Assembly: GCA_900618425.1 (NCBI GenBank) | Contig: UZAN01039374.1 | Coordinates: 192,945-256,944 of the forward strand | Length of the DNA: 64,000 nt | Direction: 5' to 3' | DNA from: Echinostoma caproni | Lineage: Eukaryota; Platyhelminthes; Trematoda; Plagiorchiida; Echinostomatidae | Notes under the pieces: generated by a model | The model's database searches: none | Told to the model about the DNA's origin: nothing | Seen by the model: the letters and a program-made list of their open reading frames with translations, nothing else | In this document: one piece after another, positions 11,598-23,706 of the stretch | Layout: each line of letters starts with the position of its first letter | Numbering within the stretch: the stretch's first letter is position 1 | Position numbers and translations under genes: made by a program

Positions 11598-13900
11598 GTA
11601 AGTCGCATACACTTTTGTACAGCACGGTTATCTGTTTAACTATGTTTGGCAGGTTGATGTTTTATTTATAATATGAGCCTAGCGCTTGAGATTAATAAAA
11701 GAAGAGTCTCACGTTTGAATTTTGTTTGTTTCCCGGTAAAATAGACGCATGATATGATGAACCCCGTCGTTACGTATTCGTCTCTGTGGTCTATAATTTT
11801 GTTTTGCACACACCCATTGGCAAACGACGTTGTTTTTCACTTCAGTATTTTTTCTAACACATTACAGTTACGTGGGGCGTTAATAGTTTACCAAAATCCA
11901 ATTATTTCAGTTTGTGTACTTTCAGAAACAAGTAGCAAATAAGCCAAGGCAATAAAGTGCATCGGTGTGTAATCACCATTATACTACCATTGAATGACAT
12001 TACATGCAACGTTAACTGTTCTACTTCACAGCCGACATACAAGATTTACATGATGTATTCAGTGGGATTACTGTGAAAAAGTCATCCATGGGGTGTTTTG
12101 ACCATTTATTTCAGAGTAGTTTGTTTCACGGTTCAGTCACGCGGTGTAGTGTGAAGTTCTTTCAGTTTATCCTCTACAGGTTTCACAGATATACCTACAC
12201 AGCAGGAATCAAGTTCACCGTCTGCTATTTTCATGCCCGGAGTTACTGATAATACGTTCTCTCAAAATGCACAGAACTAGATGGAAAAAATGCCGACTGA
12301 CAAACTTCAACTCTGTTGAATACCTGAACTGTGAATGAATATCTCGAGCGGTTGGTGTAGTCTGTCGTTTGAAGACATGAGGAGATTCCCAAAGGGTCAC
12401 TGTTAAGAAAAACTTTGTATAATGTTTCGTAACATTCGAGGATGACACCGTAGTAGATATTGTGTATAATGGGCCATCAAGCACCATAAACGAAACATTC
12501 CAAACACAGCAAGCTCCGAAATCGGCTCACATCTAGCGTGCTAACATATATGCGGTTGAAGGAAATGATATCATACTCTAATGTTTTTTTTGTATTTGCT
12601 AGTTTGATCGGTCCTCTGGATTAAAGTATGTTTTTCGCACAAATAGAAGTTCATTCGAGTGATTTTATCAGCTGTATACGTTATCACTAAGTGGAGTGCA
12701 TAGATTCCACTAGCTATGTCGGTTACCAATTATTTTCTTTGGTCTTTGTACCGAGGACCACAAAATCATTTCCCGTTCTCTCAATTTGCTGCTGATACTT
12801 TGTCACATAGAGCAGGAGCATTTGGTATAAAATATGGCAGCAAATCAAGATAAAGCCAGCAAAGCATTCTCGCCGAAGATTTTATTTATTTATTGCTGCC
12901 ATCCTTTACATACTGTTCTTAGTTCTTCTGTTATTCATCCACCCGTTCCTTCTGCAACCTAATAAAGACGCTCATTGATTCTTATAGGTATTCTGCATCT
13001 GTCCGAAAGTCTCAAATACCATGAAATTGTTGCATATGATCTGCACAAGATGCTTATCCAAAATGTTGACTAAATTCCTTGGTATGGCATTAGATTCCTG
13101 TTGTTGTGGTTGTTATGAGTTTATTTGTGATTTAGCTAATGCTATTTTCCATTGTTCGAAACACTGTGGTTATTTGGTTGCTAAATACCCACTCTCCAGG
13201 GTACATTAGGCGACTGTTTGAAGTAACTGGACTTGAATAGCGGTTATATCGTACCAAAGTGACTTCAGTCACACTTTAATCTTAATTGAAATGTGCCGAT
13301 CTATATTCAGCATTAAAAATGAACGGCCTGGACTCATGCGGTTTCGTATTCTAACCACGGCCCTGGCAGTCAGCATCAGTTCTCACCGCACTCGGGTTAA
13401 AGAGAACATCTTTGCAAGCAATCAAACTTTTATGGTCTGATTGAAGACAATTGACATGTCAAGAAAGGAATGACAATCGACTTCTAGAGCAACCCATTCC
13501 CTTGGCGAATCCATTTGAGTCATTGGTCAGTTGTGTATTTTGTTCTAATGGCATCATTGTGAAGCAAAGGATTTGAACTTTCTCCTCAAGACTCTGTTCT
13601 CATATAGTAATGCTGAAGTTTAAGATTAATCGAGAAATGAATCACATTTCAATTGTTTGCGTTATCCAAAGTCTCTCCTCATATCGTTATATAATCGAAT
13701 CTTCTTATAGGACCAAATGAATAGACTTTCATTCAAATAAAATGTAACGAGTCCACTCGATTTTAGTGATTCGTTTTCTTAGGAGACTAAACACTGCATT
13801 CCGATCACAGAGGAAGTGGTGGTTATTTGCATTCACACATACTTGTGTGCACAAAAACAAGTAGTCAAGTCACCCTGCCTCCCATTCACCCTCTTATATT
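11598..13900. other. AT-rich interval, probably intronic
   Basis: No exon with good signals was seen. The minus-strand open frame at 12215-12487 and the Cys-rich plus-strand frame at 13021-13209 have no convincing splice context and are left unannotated. Confidence 0.35.
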
Positions 13901-13924
13901 CTCATACCAAGTTGGAGCCGGTTT

Positions 13925-14045
13925 CATCTAGGTACAAGTCATCCACCTAACTGAGGATGGAACCCGGGACCTCCGATGTGAAACGCAAGCGTAGTATGCT
14001 CACAACAGCCGTACAGCTGATCAGACACCTCTTTCACGTTCCCGT
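13925..14045 (-). repeat. tRNA-derived SINE-like repeat, family B (antisense)
   Basis: On the minus strand there is a pol III B-box-like GGTCCCGGGTTCCATCCTC, preceded about 50 bp upstream by an A-box-like CTGATCAGCTGTACGGC. The GAGGTCCCGGGTnnCATCC core recurs near 32340, and a related core recurs near 51375, all antisense. This indicates a dispersed tRNA-derived repeat rather than a functional tRNA, because no cloverleaf closes. Confidence 0.45.
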
Positions 14046-14389
14046 ACGTGGTGGAGTGCAGTTAGGTCTCAGCTGCTGTTCTCGCCTCATTTACCATGTA
14101 CATTAGGAAATCCACTGCGTAAACGGATCCAGTCTTTCTCTACTCACATGTACACGATACAATAATGTTTATACCTTGCAACAAAGTTTGTCTGGATATA
14201 GTACTAAAGACGTTTTCGATCTTGTGAAGGCATACTTTAGTAATAATGAGAGCACAATACAAAATCATCTGAAGCACGTAATGCTGATTTGGTTTTGAAC
14301 AGAGAAAAATTCCAACCAGTTATGTCAGATGTTTCGACTTTTATCGGGGGGTGAAAACTCAGACGAAATATTTCCTGGGGGTAGGTAGG

Positions 14390-14570
14390 TAGCTAAACAT
14401 GCGGCATTATCTCCTGACGACTAACGTGTTGAGAAAGATTCGCGTGAATTTAAGTGCACAAACCCATGCCGAACGGCCCGAAAGTCAGGTGATATAGAAG
14501 CCAGCTTCACCATGTAAGCAAACATAAAGTCAAACGACTTTATGTCACCCAGTTGATATAGAGCGTGAAG
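14390..14570 (-). mobile_element. possible short remnant of a CR1/jockey-like element
   Basis: The minus-strand translation contains FMFAYMVKLASISPDF, which resembles, in order and spacing, the LSSYAYVLGKLAVSHNLIPKF segment of the retroelement at 20.9 kb. The surrounding sequence is GC-richer than its neighbours. The match is short and judged by eye only. Confidence 0.2.
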
Positions 14571-16770
14571 AAAGAAAATAAAGCATTCGGTAGATTCACA
14601 GGATGGTTGAACAAAAATGAACTTACGCGTGCCAAGTCACCACCGGCAGTAACCACAGTCCATACAAACAACACGACGATCAAGCAATATCGATCAGGTT
14701 TTATTGTCAACAGGTTAAACTACTAGTGAGGAATTCGGGTGAGGATGAATATGACCACAGTTCTAGCCTATTGAATACACGTTCTTCTATCTAACTGCCA
14801 ACAATCAGATGTGAATATCAACTATATACCGTTTAACTCGGGAATCGAAGGTGTGCCGTTCATATCCCGGCAGGTTTGCAGAGGTAGCAGTCACTGATGA
14901 GCCTTAACAATAACAGAATAACTGTCAGCGCTGTTTGTTGGTCTCCAAGTAAGCTTATTTGACATAAATCCCGTGCATTTGTTCTGAGATAAAGCTAATT
15001 TGTGGTCATACGATTCTCCTTCAATAAATGCGAATTCTATGATAACTACGGCATGTGAACTAAAATGAACTTATCCTTTCTAAAGATACTGTTGAAGATC
15101 GCTTAAATGACAGCAACATGAATGGTGTACTCTTGTTTAATCGTACCCTATGATCATGAAAGAGTGGGGAACTAAGAACATGAACGTCTACCCAAATATC
15201 TCAACTATCATAATATTTAGTATATATCTGGAATCAAGTGAAATAAAGAACACCATTGATTTTAAATTTTGTGCTGCGCTTTTATGTTGTGCCTATTTTG
15301 GAATAACCAAATTGTTCCCGATTAGGAAGATAAAACATTTTGCCAAAAACTGATTTAGTCAAATTTCCGACCATATTTAGTCAAGTTTTTGTCACAGAAA
15401 ATGCATTAACTAATTAGAACAATAAGTGCGTGTGTCTCCTCTGGCACATTCCATAAGAACATTTCCAACTGGAACACCTCTCTTACTACCGACTTCCTTT
15501 TTTTGTTTTTAATTCCTTTAGAAACAATACATTCTTAGAAGCTATTTGCATTTGAATACTGTTCTGCTCCGTCCACTAATCATTTTATTCTTTTTAATTC
15601 TCTTTTGGTTGGGAGAGCAGGTGGCATGTGAGCACAGCTGAGTAACCGAAAATAAATGTTTCAAACAAATTTTCGTGATTTGAGGTCGTGGATGAACAGG
15701 AAGCGGAGGATAGACATCCGATTATACTCGATCAACCTGTAAAAGTCAACAGTTAAACTATATATAATCCCATGTTGCGATGAGGCAGACTATAGAGAAT
15801 GGACTTAGAAGATCGAAGTGATGAACGTATTTCACAGACAATACCGAGCGAACACTTGCGAAACGGAACGTATTCTGTGCATATTGATTTTTAGTACTTT
15901 TTTATGAATGTGAAACAGTTCAGACGGGACAACCGCAACTTGCTCAACAGTAGTTTTCCAGATAGCCTGCAGCAGATCTGCTTCACAAGTAAAATGAATA
16001 AGTCGTTTACATAATGCGATATGAACGTGACAAAAACGTGTACGGGGATGAGGCATAATTGATGGGTAAACGCAATTTGTAAAACAAAACAACATGCTCA
16101 TTTTCAGTGATTTGCATTCATGCCAATACATCACACAGTACGTAGAAAAATCAAATCATATTCTCTTATGGGATTCGTAGAATCCATTTCATCATGAGAC
16201 CGTATTCGGTCTCATACACCACTATCACATGATTGTAGGATAACGCAAAGTAGCTAACAAGCTCACTTGCAGGGGTTCTTCTGCAGATTAATACATCAAA
16301 GTGCATAACAAACTGNGGAGAGCATGACAAGTTGGAAAATAAAAAATCAACATTCCAGTTTTCTGACCGGATGTTGTTCACACTTCTGTCGGCACACACA
16401 CGCAGCGGTTCGGATCATTAGGACTGGGTGGAGGATGGTTCTGTGGTGTTGACCAAGGAAGACGGAGTGTTACGACTGGTTTTGGGGAGCATAGAGGGGA
16501 AAGATTATGTAGGCTGATTCCGAGGGCATCTGCTGTGGCCAGGTGAATCCTAATCATAGTAGATCGACGGCTGCGAACTAAGACTANNNNNNTAGTCGTA
16601 GCGCTTCGGCCACATTAACCACGCAGTTTGATTCCACTTGGAGTGAAAAGATCGAGTTGTGGATAATCTGAATCACTCCATTATTCCACCAGACCGGGTG
16701 GTGCTCACGGACAAACGTCACGGATAAACGTCAATATACCTTGTCTCACAAGAACGGGTAAATAATTGCA
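14570..16770. other. mixed AT-rich and repeat-like DNA, no supported gene
   Basis: The open frames at 15832-16134 (-) and 16166-16399 (-) lack splice context. About 16400-16740 is GC-richer and repeat-like with a six-base N gap at 16587-16592. No family was recognised. Confidence 0.35.
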
Positions 16771-16773
16771 CAC

Positions 16774-17283
16774 TTAAAGAGATTGCAGGCAGTTTATCTT
16801 AGAGTCGAAAGCACAAAGTGACCCGAAGATGAACACAATACGCAATTTTGTTGCGGGGAATGATTTGTCTACAACTGTACTGAGTTGACCTATCACCATC
16901 TCGGCAGTTGTGTCGCCCTTGAAAGATAGTGGTATGTAAACCAGTTTCTGCTCAGCAGTATTAATGTCATGTGTCGACGGGTGATGCCTCAAAGTTTTGT
17001 TCACAAATTGAAGAGCAACGTATCGAAAAAACCTCAGTTCTGTCTCAATCGTATCCTCTGTAAATTTTCTCCGTATCCTGGTTGCGAAGTAGTGAATCAG
17101 GTTTCTTTTCCGTTCAAAAGGCACAAAGCTTTTGAAATCGATATAATTCTTTTGAATGGGACGTTGGATGTTTCCATCTGGTCGACGGCTTAGTTGAAAA
17201 TTCAAAAATGCGATCTGATTATTTTTTTCCTTCTTTAGGACAATGAAAAAAACCAAAGATCCTATCATACTAAAGGATCTCAT
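16774..17283 (-). mobile_element. Penelope-like element fragment B (post-RT linker region, endonuclease missing)
   Basis: The minus-strand open frame of 169 codons carries the run of landmarks that follows the catalytic YxDD in PLE proteins: an IAFLNFQLSRRPDG block (usually FLDV…R..DG), then FKSFVPFERKRNL, then an R.RR….D..E.ELRF helix, then YIPLSFKGDTTAEMV. The frame is intact through this block, which normally links the reverse transcriptase to the C-terminal GIY-YIG endonuclease. Neither the RT palm before it nor the endonuclease after it is present, so the copy is truncated at both ends. It lies immediately downstream, in the same orientation, of fragment A. No residual function is expected. 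Confidence 0.8.
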
Positions 17284-17330
17284 TAGTTACTTTAAATTCC
17301 TTACGTATTTAGCTGTGGCGCACACATGTT

Positions 17331-18462
17331 TTAGTTTCGTCGGTAAATGTGTTGAAACTCCCGAATCCACAAAAGTACGTACATTGGACGTGGGAACAAG
17401 TTTATGAATATACATCGAATGAGACCGCGGAGTCCGTCCGGAATTTCACCCTGCAATCGCAAACACAATTGGCATGGAATTATATGATGCACGACGAGAG
17501 CCTCGTGCCATGCATTGAAATTGTTATCAGTTGATTCAGGAAATCTTTTTTTATGAGCACAGCTGATGTACCTCTTAAAGGGCAAATACATTTACAGGAA
17601 GCTTTTCTTAAACTAGGTGCTTTGTGAAGTGTTCCTCGAGTATTGAAACATTTTGTTGACAACTTTCCAGATACCCGTTATATGCAAAGCTCTGTGTTAT
17701 AAAACGGAGGTCTTCTTCTAACGCGTCCTCACTGCGGATTCTTCTTACCCTGTCCTCAAGGCAACGAACCAGGTCCTTTTATACCTTCAGGTGTACAAAA
17801 CATCAGCAGTGGATGTAATGTTCTTTCCGAGTTGCCCTTCAATGCACGGAGCGCTGTACCGAAAATTCTGATCGACACATGATGCAACCATCCACAAAAT
17901 GGAATTTTTGTCACACTGCATTTCCAAAGCGAACGTTATCTAAGAATGGACATTGTTGAACCTGCCCAATAGTTCTACTGTTCCATAGTGAGCTGTTTCC
18001 ATAAAACATCATCGACGTACTGTGAATACAGTACATACTTTTCAATGGACAACAGTAATTGAGTGTTTCGCCAAGGAAAGTTTCGAAAGAAAGCCGCCAC
18101 AGCAGAGACCTCTTGGCCTCGTTATCCTTTTGACGATAACTCTCGTCGCTATAATTGAAATGAGCATTATACCTGCCGAAATAAAGCAGTTAATTTAGGT
18201 CATCCAACGAGAGATTTACCTCCACATGTTTAGTTTTTATATAGCTGCACAGTCGTCTTGATGATAGGAACATTTGTGAAAAACATACTAACGTCCAACG
18301 TCGATCAAGTATATACCACCAATTTTGTTCACAAAAGTACATGTACCTCTGAAACTGTGTTTTGCCAATCCAACCCGAACGGGTTCTGGTAGTTTGAAAC
18401 ACTGTGTCCCCTTTATCCATTGCATCAAGATCGAAAAAAGACATGTCACGAAATTTTAACAT
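17331..18462 (-). mobile_element. Penelope-like element fragment A (RT palm plus linker, frameshifted, endonuclease missing)
   Basis: Reading the minus strand across several frameshifts and stops recovers PLE reverse transcriptase landmarks in order. These are a DVSMFFTNVPI block, IKTKHVEVNLSLDDL, SYRQKD, and the catalytic QYVDDVL (YVDD codons at 18008-18019). They are followed by KDLVRCLEDRVRRI and SEDALEEDLRF, then a YLPFK….STDNNFNAWHEALVV stretch. This is the order of a PLE from RT core into linker. Frame is lost several times, so it is a dead copy. Residue identity with fragment B is low in the shared linker region, so A and B come from different subfamilies rather than from one duplicated element. 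Confidence 0.75.
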
Positions 18463-18535
18463 GTTTTAAATATTTTCAATCGCTGACGTTAAACATGCGA
18501 GCACATTTATAGCACAATAGATCTGTAGTTCCTAG

Positions 18536-18759
18536 TGAACGGATATGTGCAGACGGACAACGGCTATTTGAATGAAAAACAAGAGGTCAACTCCACGGCA
18601 AGTGAACTGAGTGTATCAACAACTTTGGGGAGTACAGAAAGCAATAATGGAATCGGATTAGCACCGCCTCAGTTCTGCATTGAAGTTACTCAATTGCGGT
18701 TTGAAAGAGGAAGAGGAATCAATTGTGTCTTTCGTTGTAGCGATGTACCTTGCAATTGA
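18536..18759 (+). CDS. candidate exon encoding a polar Asn/Ser/Thr-rich tail
   Basis: The acceptor GTAGTTCCTAG ends at 18535. The frame entered in phase 1 reads NGYVQTDNGYLNEKQEVN and then Ser/Thr/Gly-rich sequence, which is very protein-like for about 45 residues, before TGA at 18757-18759. Phase matches the micro-exon ending at 11597. The last third looks less coding-like, and the minus strand is also open there (18658-18864), so the true 3' boundary may lie near 18690. Repeated Asn-Gly-Tyr motifs resemble receptor cytoplasmic tails. No family was recognised. Confidence 0.33.
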
Positions 18760-18864
18760 TGACTCCCAGTTCTGTCTCACCGATTGGCTCTGAGCGTCGG
18801 TTGCGTCATCGACTTTGGAATATTTTAGGCCATTCGCTGTGATAAATGACGGTTGGTTCTGCAT

Positions 18865-20830
18865 TTTCTAATTATAATAGCCCCTGCCTATTTGTACATA
18901 ATCGTTCACTAAGATCTTTAAGTGCCGTGTGCTTTATGTGTGCTTGTTTATTTCACGTCCATAATTGAGAACATTAAAATAATGTTAACATCTCGTGACA
19001 TATAACTTATTTCGGCTTAACAGTTTGATCGTGACATGGTCAGTTGTGCATATCCCAAATCGGTTGTAATGATACTCTATCTTCGTATACTTTTGACTAT
19101 CCGTATAAGCTTAGAATACCAGTCCCGGATGATCAATTATTTTCCAAATTGGACACACCGATGATTCCCTTCGGAGTTGGAGTCATAAAATCTATTGGAG
19201 GTATCTTGTCAATGTAATTAGTTTCATTTAACAGCATGATTCACGTCTCCTTATGCCGGTTTGGTAGGATAATGTCTCATACGATATGTTAGAAAGGAAT
19301 ACGTGAACCGTCGGCAATTATCAGTTCTAAGACTTTTATTAGTCTAAAAACCGCGTATAAGTAATATATGATGATTATTGCCTGGGTTTTTCATTGAACC
19401 CGTATTTTACATTATTGAATTTGACAGGTCTTAAGTTGCTCTGTTGTCATTGCGGCAACCTTAGCGATGTGTATCCATGAAATAGCGTGACAACTTGATT
19501 GTTGTTAGCTTCATATTGAAAAGTAGGTTTCAAGGGAGTAGGCCATAGTAAGCACGCACACAAATAATTAATGGAAGCCGTTTCAATAAAGTAAAGTCAG
19601 CACCGTGAACAAAAACGTGCTTCCGATAGATCGTTCTGCTCATCGTATAGAACAGAATGAGAGCGGTAGTTAAATAAGTAAACCATACCCAACATGTTGG
19701 GTTAGAAACAGTTTCAGGAGTGCTGTGAGAGCTGTGATAAATTTGACACTCGAGATTATTCTTCCCTGAAATGCATGGTTATTTCAGTCATGATTTTATT
19801 TCACGTATTGGAAGTAATTTTATCTGATTTTTTTTGGAATGATGGCTTTTATTCGAAAGCAAGTCATAGATGCTGTCGGGAGAGATATCAATAATTCACA
19901 ATTAATCTGTCAGTTTGTATGAGGAGTAGGATAATGTTTTCTTTGCAGTAAAACTGAGAATAGCTTTCTGCGTTTCTCTGCTTAACTGACAACAAATGTC
20001 TGGTTGAGTTTCAAAGGGTAGAACGTGATCATACGTTGAAATAAAAAACCACAACTTGATTTCAGTTGAGGGAGCATTTTAGAAAAAGTGGTTTGATTCA
20101 CGAACTTAGTTATTAGAACATAGGACTCAGGACTCGTTCAGGAGTTGCCTTAATGTAAACAAAGTATCCATTATGGAGACGATAACATTATATGACAAAG
20201 CATTTTTTGATTCATGAAATGTGAAGTGAAAAATTGCAAACCACCAAAAAAATTAGGTTTACCGAGGGTTGAACTCCAGTTAGCATTCAAGGATCTATAA
20301 AGCTTGCCGAACCATTGATGGTATACGCTGATACATCGACATAGAAGAGTATAAGCTAGCGTTATTTTGGTAAAATTAATTGTAAACCCCACTCTTTATC
20401 GTGAAGCACGAACGTTCCAAACGAACTTGACCGGCAGTCGAATTTTGCGGAGTCATTTCACAATAATAAAAAAATAATAAAATATAACCATTTATTGTAA
20501 AGTAAACACCGTTAGACAAACCTAATGACACAAAGTGCTACTTATTGGTTGAAAAACTGACTGAGTCAAGAGTGATTTCAAAATTGGTTGTTTCTTACCA
20601 GAAAAAAGGTTTATTTTTCTAATCTCTGAGTAAAATAAAGTACTGTTTTATGAAAGAACTAGACCAAGGAATTTACCCAGTTGTCGAACGTATTAAACGT
20701 GTGACTTCCAAGAATTCAAGTCTACGAACAAAACCGTTAATTAAATAAGCTGACCCAAACTCGACATTCAAACTTCAGATAGTCGTATTCCCAAAATTCT
20801 AACGTTTAAGCAGCTTGAAATTAAAGAGAG
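18865..20830. other. AT-rich interval, nothing recognised
   Basis: There is no coding-like frame with splice signals and no recognisable repeat. Confidence 0.4.
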
Positions 20831-20834
20831 GTCC

Positions 20835-22870
20835 TTTTCTTTCAGCCCAGGGATAAAAGTCGGGGAGCAGATTAGCCAGAGTGGCACAATGCAGGCAATC
20901 ACAAATTTAGGAATAAGATTATGTGATACAGCCAGCTTTCCGAGCACGTAAGCATAGGAAGACAGTTTACGAACTTTTGTGAAAACGTTGATGACATGAG
21001 CAGACCAGGACAGGTTATGGCTGAGGCCGACACCAAGGTATTTAATAGATACATATTTGGAATGATTTAATTGTTAATTTTAGTATCAGGGAGATTATCA
21101 ACTAATGAAACATAACGGGGACCGGTCTTAAGACTAAATGTAACTTCAATGCACTTGCTAACAAGGAATACAGTTGGTGGGAATGGGCAGATTTCGTATA
21201 TACGTAGAAAACAAGAAGGGGGACAAAATGGCACCCTGAAAACGCCGGCTTCAATGGTATTAGAAGATGAATGTACACCACTAAGTGAAATAAACTGAGT
21301 CCTAGGGGAGAGGAAGTATTTGATTGGTACGCTCGAGACTTCAGGAGGTAGACCACACTCAGAAAGGCGGTCAATAAGCAGTTTTAGGTCGAGAGAACCA
21401 AAAGCGCCGTTGTTTAAGACGGAAGCAACAGAATGAATACTGTGATCAACGGCGTCAAGTGTGGATAAATGGGGTTTACAAGCAAATTATAAAGGGTCAT
21501 GGGAGTTACACTGGGGTATCATGCGGTGCAGCAAAACACTTTCAAAAGCCTTCAGCAACACAAATGTGCATTAAATAGTACGATACTTTGATGATTCTTT
21601 CTTTATGATTGGTCTGATCCGGAGTGACCTCCAGCAATCGAGAATCGTTGCAGATGAGGAGGTGGGAGGGAGCTCAATGCAGATATAGAAGCAAATTGAC
21701 AGTTAAGTACCACAACGTTGGGACAAGAATCGATGCGTGAGCCACAGAGCTTCTGCAAGGAAGTTCACATCTCACGAAACATTTTTTACCCAAAACACGT
21801 ATATTCCGTTCAGGGGTCTTACTTCTACACTCATCAGAACAGAGAGCTCTTTGACACTGTTACGCCTGCCGGCCATATATGCCGTCTCTTTAGCACAAAG
21901 AACTCACCTGAGAAGGGGGAGGAAACCCTATCGGTTGGAATATAAATAATTTCATCATGACAGCATTGGTCATAACAGAAATTAAGATAATCGATAAGGT
22001 GTTCACAAGAAGAAGACAGCGGATTGTTGGAGAACACAGAAAACAGTACAAGAAACTAAATCCCGCAGTCGGGACACGTTCTCAGGAGAAAAGTTTCTTT
22101 TTCGTAGTCTACGAGAGGTGGGTCGTGTATGAAGGCAGTGATTAGTTTTGCAATACATTTTGGGGTGAAGAAGAATGGTACAGTGATCAAAAGTGAAAAC
22201 TGAAGTAGAAACTCGTTCAAAAACGTGAAACACATTGGGACTATTTGCATAAATGCCATCAAGAAAGCATTGGTACGGGCTGAGAAATTGGCAAGGTTCT
22301 CTAAGCCTAGAGTGGTTAGAAATGAGGTATCAACGCGACTAAAGTCACCAGCGGTAATACATAAGGACTGGTCAATACAAATGGCGAATTGGGTTACTAC
22401 GGTATCGAAAAATAGTCTTACGTCCGGGGCGAGTGTATCAGGGGCAATATAAATATTCACGAAGTAAATGATATGAAATCTGCTGAGTAAGCGGGGCTTG
22501 CAACAAACAAAAGTACAGTGAATTGTTGAGTGGGAAAATATCAAACGAGTTCAGAAAATTGTTCAGAATTAGGGATATCACAATTACGACCCAAAAGTGT
22601 GCGTTTCGAGTCCCGACTGAGGAGAACAAAAAACACCAATTCTCAACGAGTCCCATAACGGACAGAACAGCACTTGTCGTCAGTCAACAGAAAGAAATCT
22701 CACGCAAGTGGAACGCAAATGCTTGGTTTAAAGGATTATCTCTGTTTGATCCGAATAATATACAGAGTAAGGTGAGCACCTCGTTGTTCAATGTATTAGG
22801 TATCCAAATGCTGCCTACCATTGCGCCTTACCAGCTAACTACAGTTTTTCTTTTTCGGTCATTTTCTTAG
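20835..22870 (-). mobile_element. CR1/jockey-like non-LTR retrotransposon, decayed (endonuclease + reverse transcriptase)
   Basis: Reading the minus strand from 22.87 to 20.84 kb gives an apurinic-type endonuclease region with VNIYIAPDT and ITAGDFSRVDTSFLTTLGL (the GDF/N motif at about 22335-22354). This is followed by reverse transcriptase blocks: a W..…IRPIIKK…KYRTI region, LLKAFESVLLHRMI, a THLSTLDAVDHS-type block, VFQGAILSPLL (near 21219-21245), and the C-terminal KYLGVGLSHNLSWSAHV (about 21001-21050). Order and motifs match the CR1/jockey superfamily. Several frameshifts and stops interrupt RT, and the catalytic F/YxDD block could not be found cleanly. The copy is inactive. The 5' limit is uncertain. 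Confidence 0.8.
22056..22544 (-). CDS. endonuclease domain ORF of the CR1/jockey-like element
   Basis: This 162-codon frame is the longest well-supported unbroken coding stretch in the window. It contains FVNIYIAPDTLAPDVRLFF, AGDFSR and LGLENLANFSARTNAF, the middle to C-terminal blocks of apurinic/apyrimidinic-like endonucleases that nick target DNA for target-primed reverse transcription. The usual GDFN has become GDFS. N-terminal catalytic blocks would lie upstream (22.55-22.87 kb), where the frame is broken. The end of this frame runs into the region linking endonuclease and reverse transcriptase. It is a remnant of the surrounding retrotransposon, not a host gene. Confidence 0.75.
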   Translation of the reverse strand: MIFSHSTIHCTFVCCKPRLLSRFHIIYFVNIYIAPDTLAPDVRLFFDTVVTQFAICIDQSLCITAGDFSRVDTSFLTTLGLENLANFSARTNAFLMAFMQIVPMCFTFLNEFLLQFSLLITVPFFFTPKCIAKLITAFIHDPPLVDYEKETFLLRTCPDCGI

Positions 22871-23539
22871 AAATGAAACCTATAGGTATGGCCCATGTGC
22901 AGTTATCAGTATGCTGGATATGTGCTCAGTCTGCAACGACCGAGTTATTGTAGAATGTAAATTATGGTCTTTTTAGACTTCATATAGCAGAAATACAATT
23001 AGACCAAAACGCATGCGCATGTGTGTTAGCCCGCACATTTTCAAGACCAATGATTTGTTCATTTTTACATATTCGACATTATTCGGCTTTCTAGTTGAAC
23101 ACCCTTCTTCGAATATGAAAAAGTATTGTTCATCCTCCATATTTGTCAACGCTGTCGTATATAGTAAACCTATTCACACGTGTTATTTCCCGTAAGCAAC
23201 AGTTAAGTAGACAGCCAAGCACGTGCAAATCAAATCAAACATCTGGCATTCATCAAACAATACTAATGATTTGGATATCTTCCCGACGGTCGAGTGCTTT
23301 TCGTGATCACGCAGCAATAATTTGATTGAATGCTGAATCTAAACAGGTGTATTCAATCTACTGCCAACAAACTGTATAGATTTACAAAAAAATATATGTT
23401 TATCCCATATACCGTTCTCATCACAGTGCAATGAAAATGGTGCTTGAACCGTCGATAACACTACAATACATTAGGCCAAATGTTATGATGGTTTTCGAAA
23501 AACCTCGATTAGCGATGCGGATTCGATGTCCATTGGCAG

Positions 23540-23706
23540 TCGCTGGAATGTATTCCGAGGTGCTTATATGCAAGAAGTCTTAAAGTGCACCATGGGCAGT
23601 TGCGCTTTGCTTAAACGTCACCAAATTATCATCCTAGAGGATATTCCACCGGAACTGCCTAGATTCCCAATTATCTGTGTTGGCAACTTTCTCCTTCCTG
23701 AAAACG
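23540..23706 (+). CDS. candidate exon, unrecognised product
   Basis: The acceptor CATTGGCAG ends at 23539; the donor CG|GTAACC starts at 23707. The phase 2 to 1 reading gives about 55 residues including LEDIPPELPRFPIICVGNF, with alternating hydrophobic residues suggesting beta structure. Its end phase matches the start of the candidate at 25196. The acceptor's pyrimidine tract is weak. No family was recognised; it may be chance. Confidence 0.25.
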
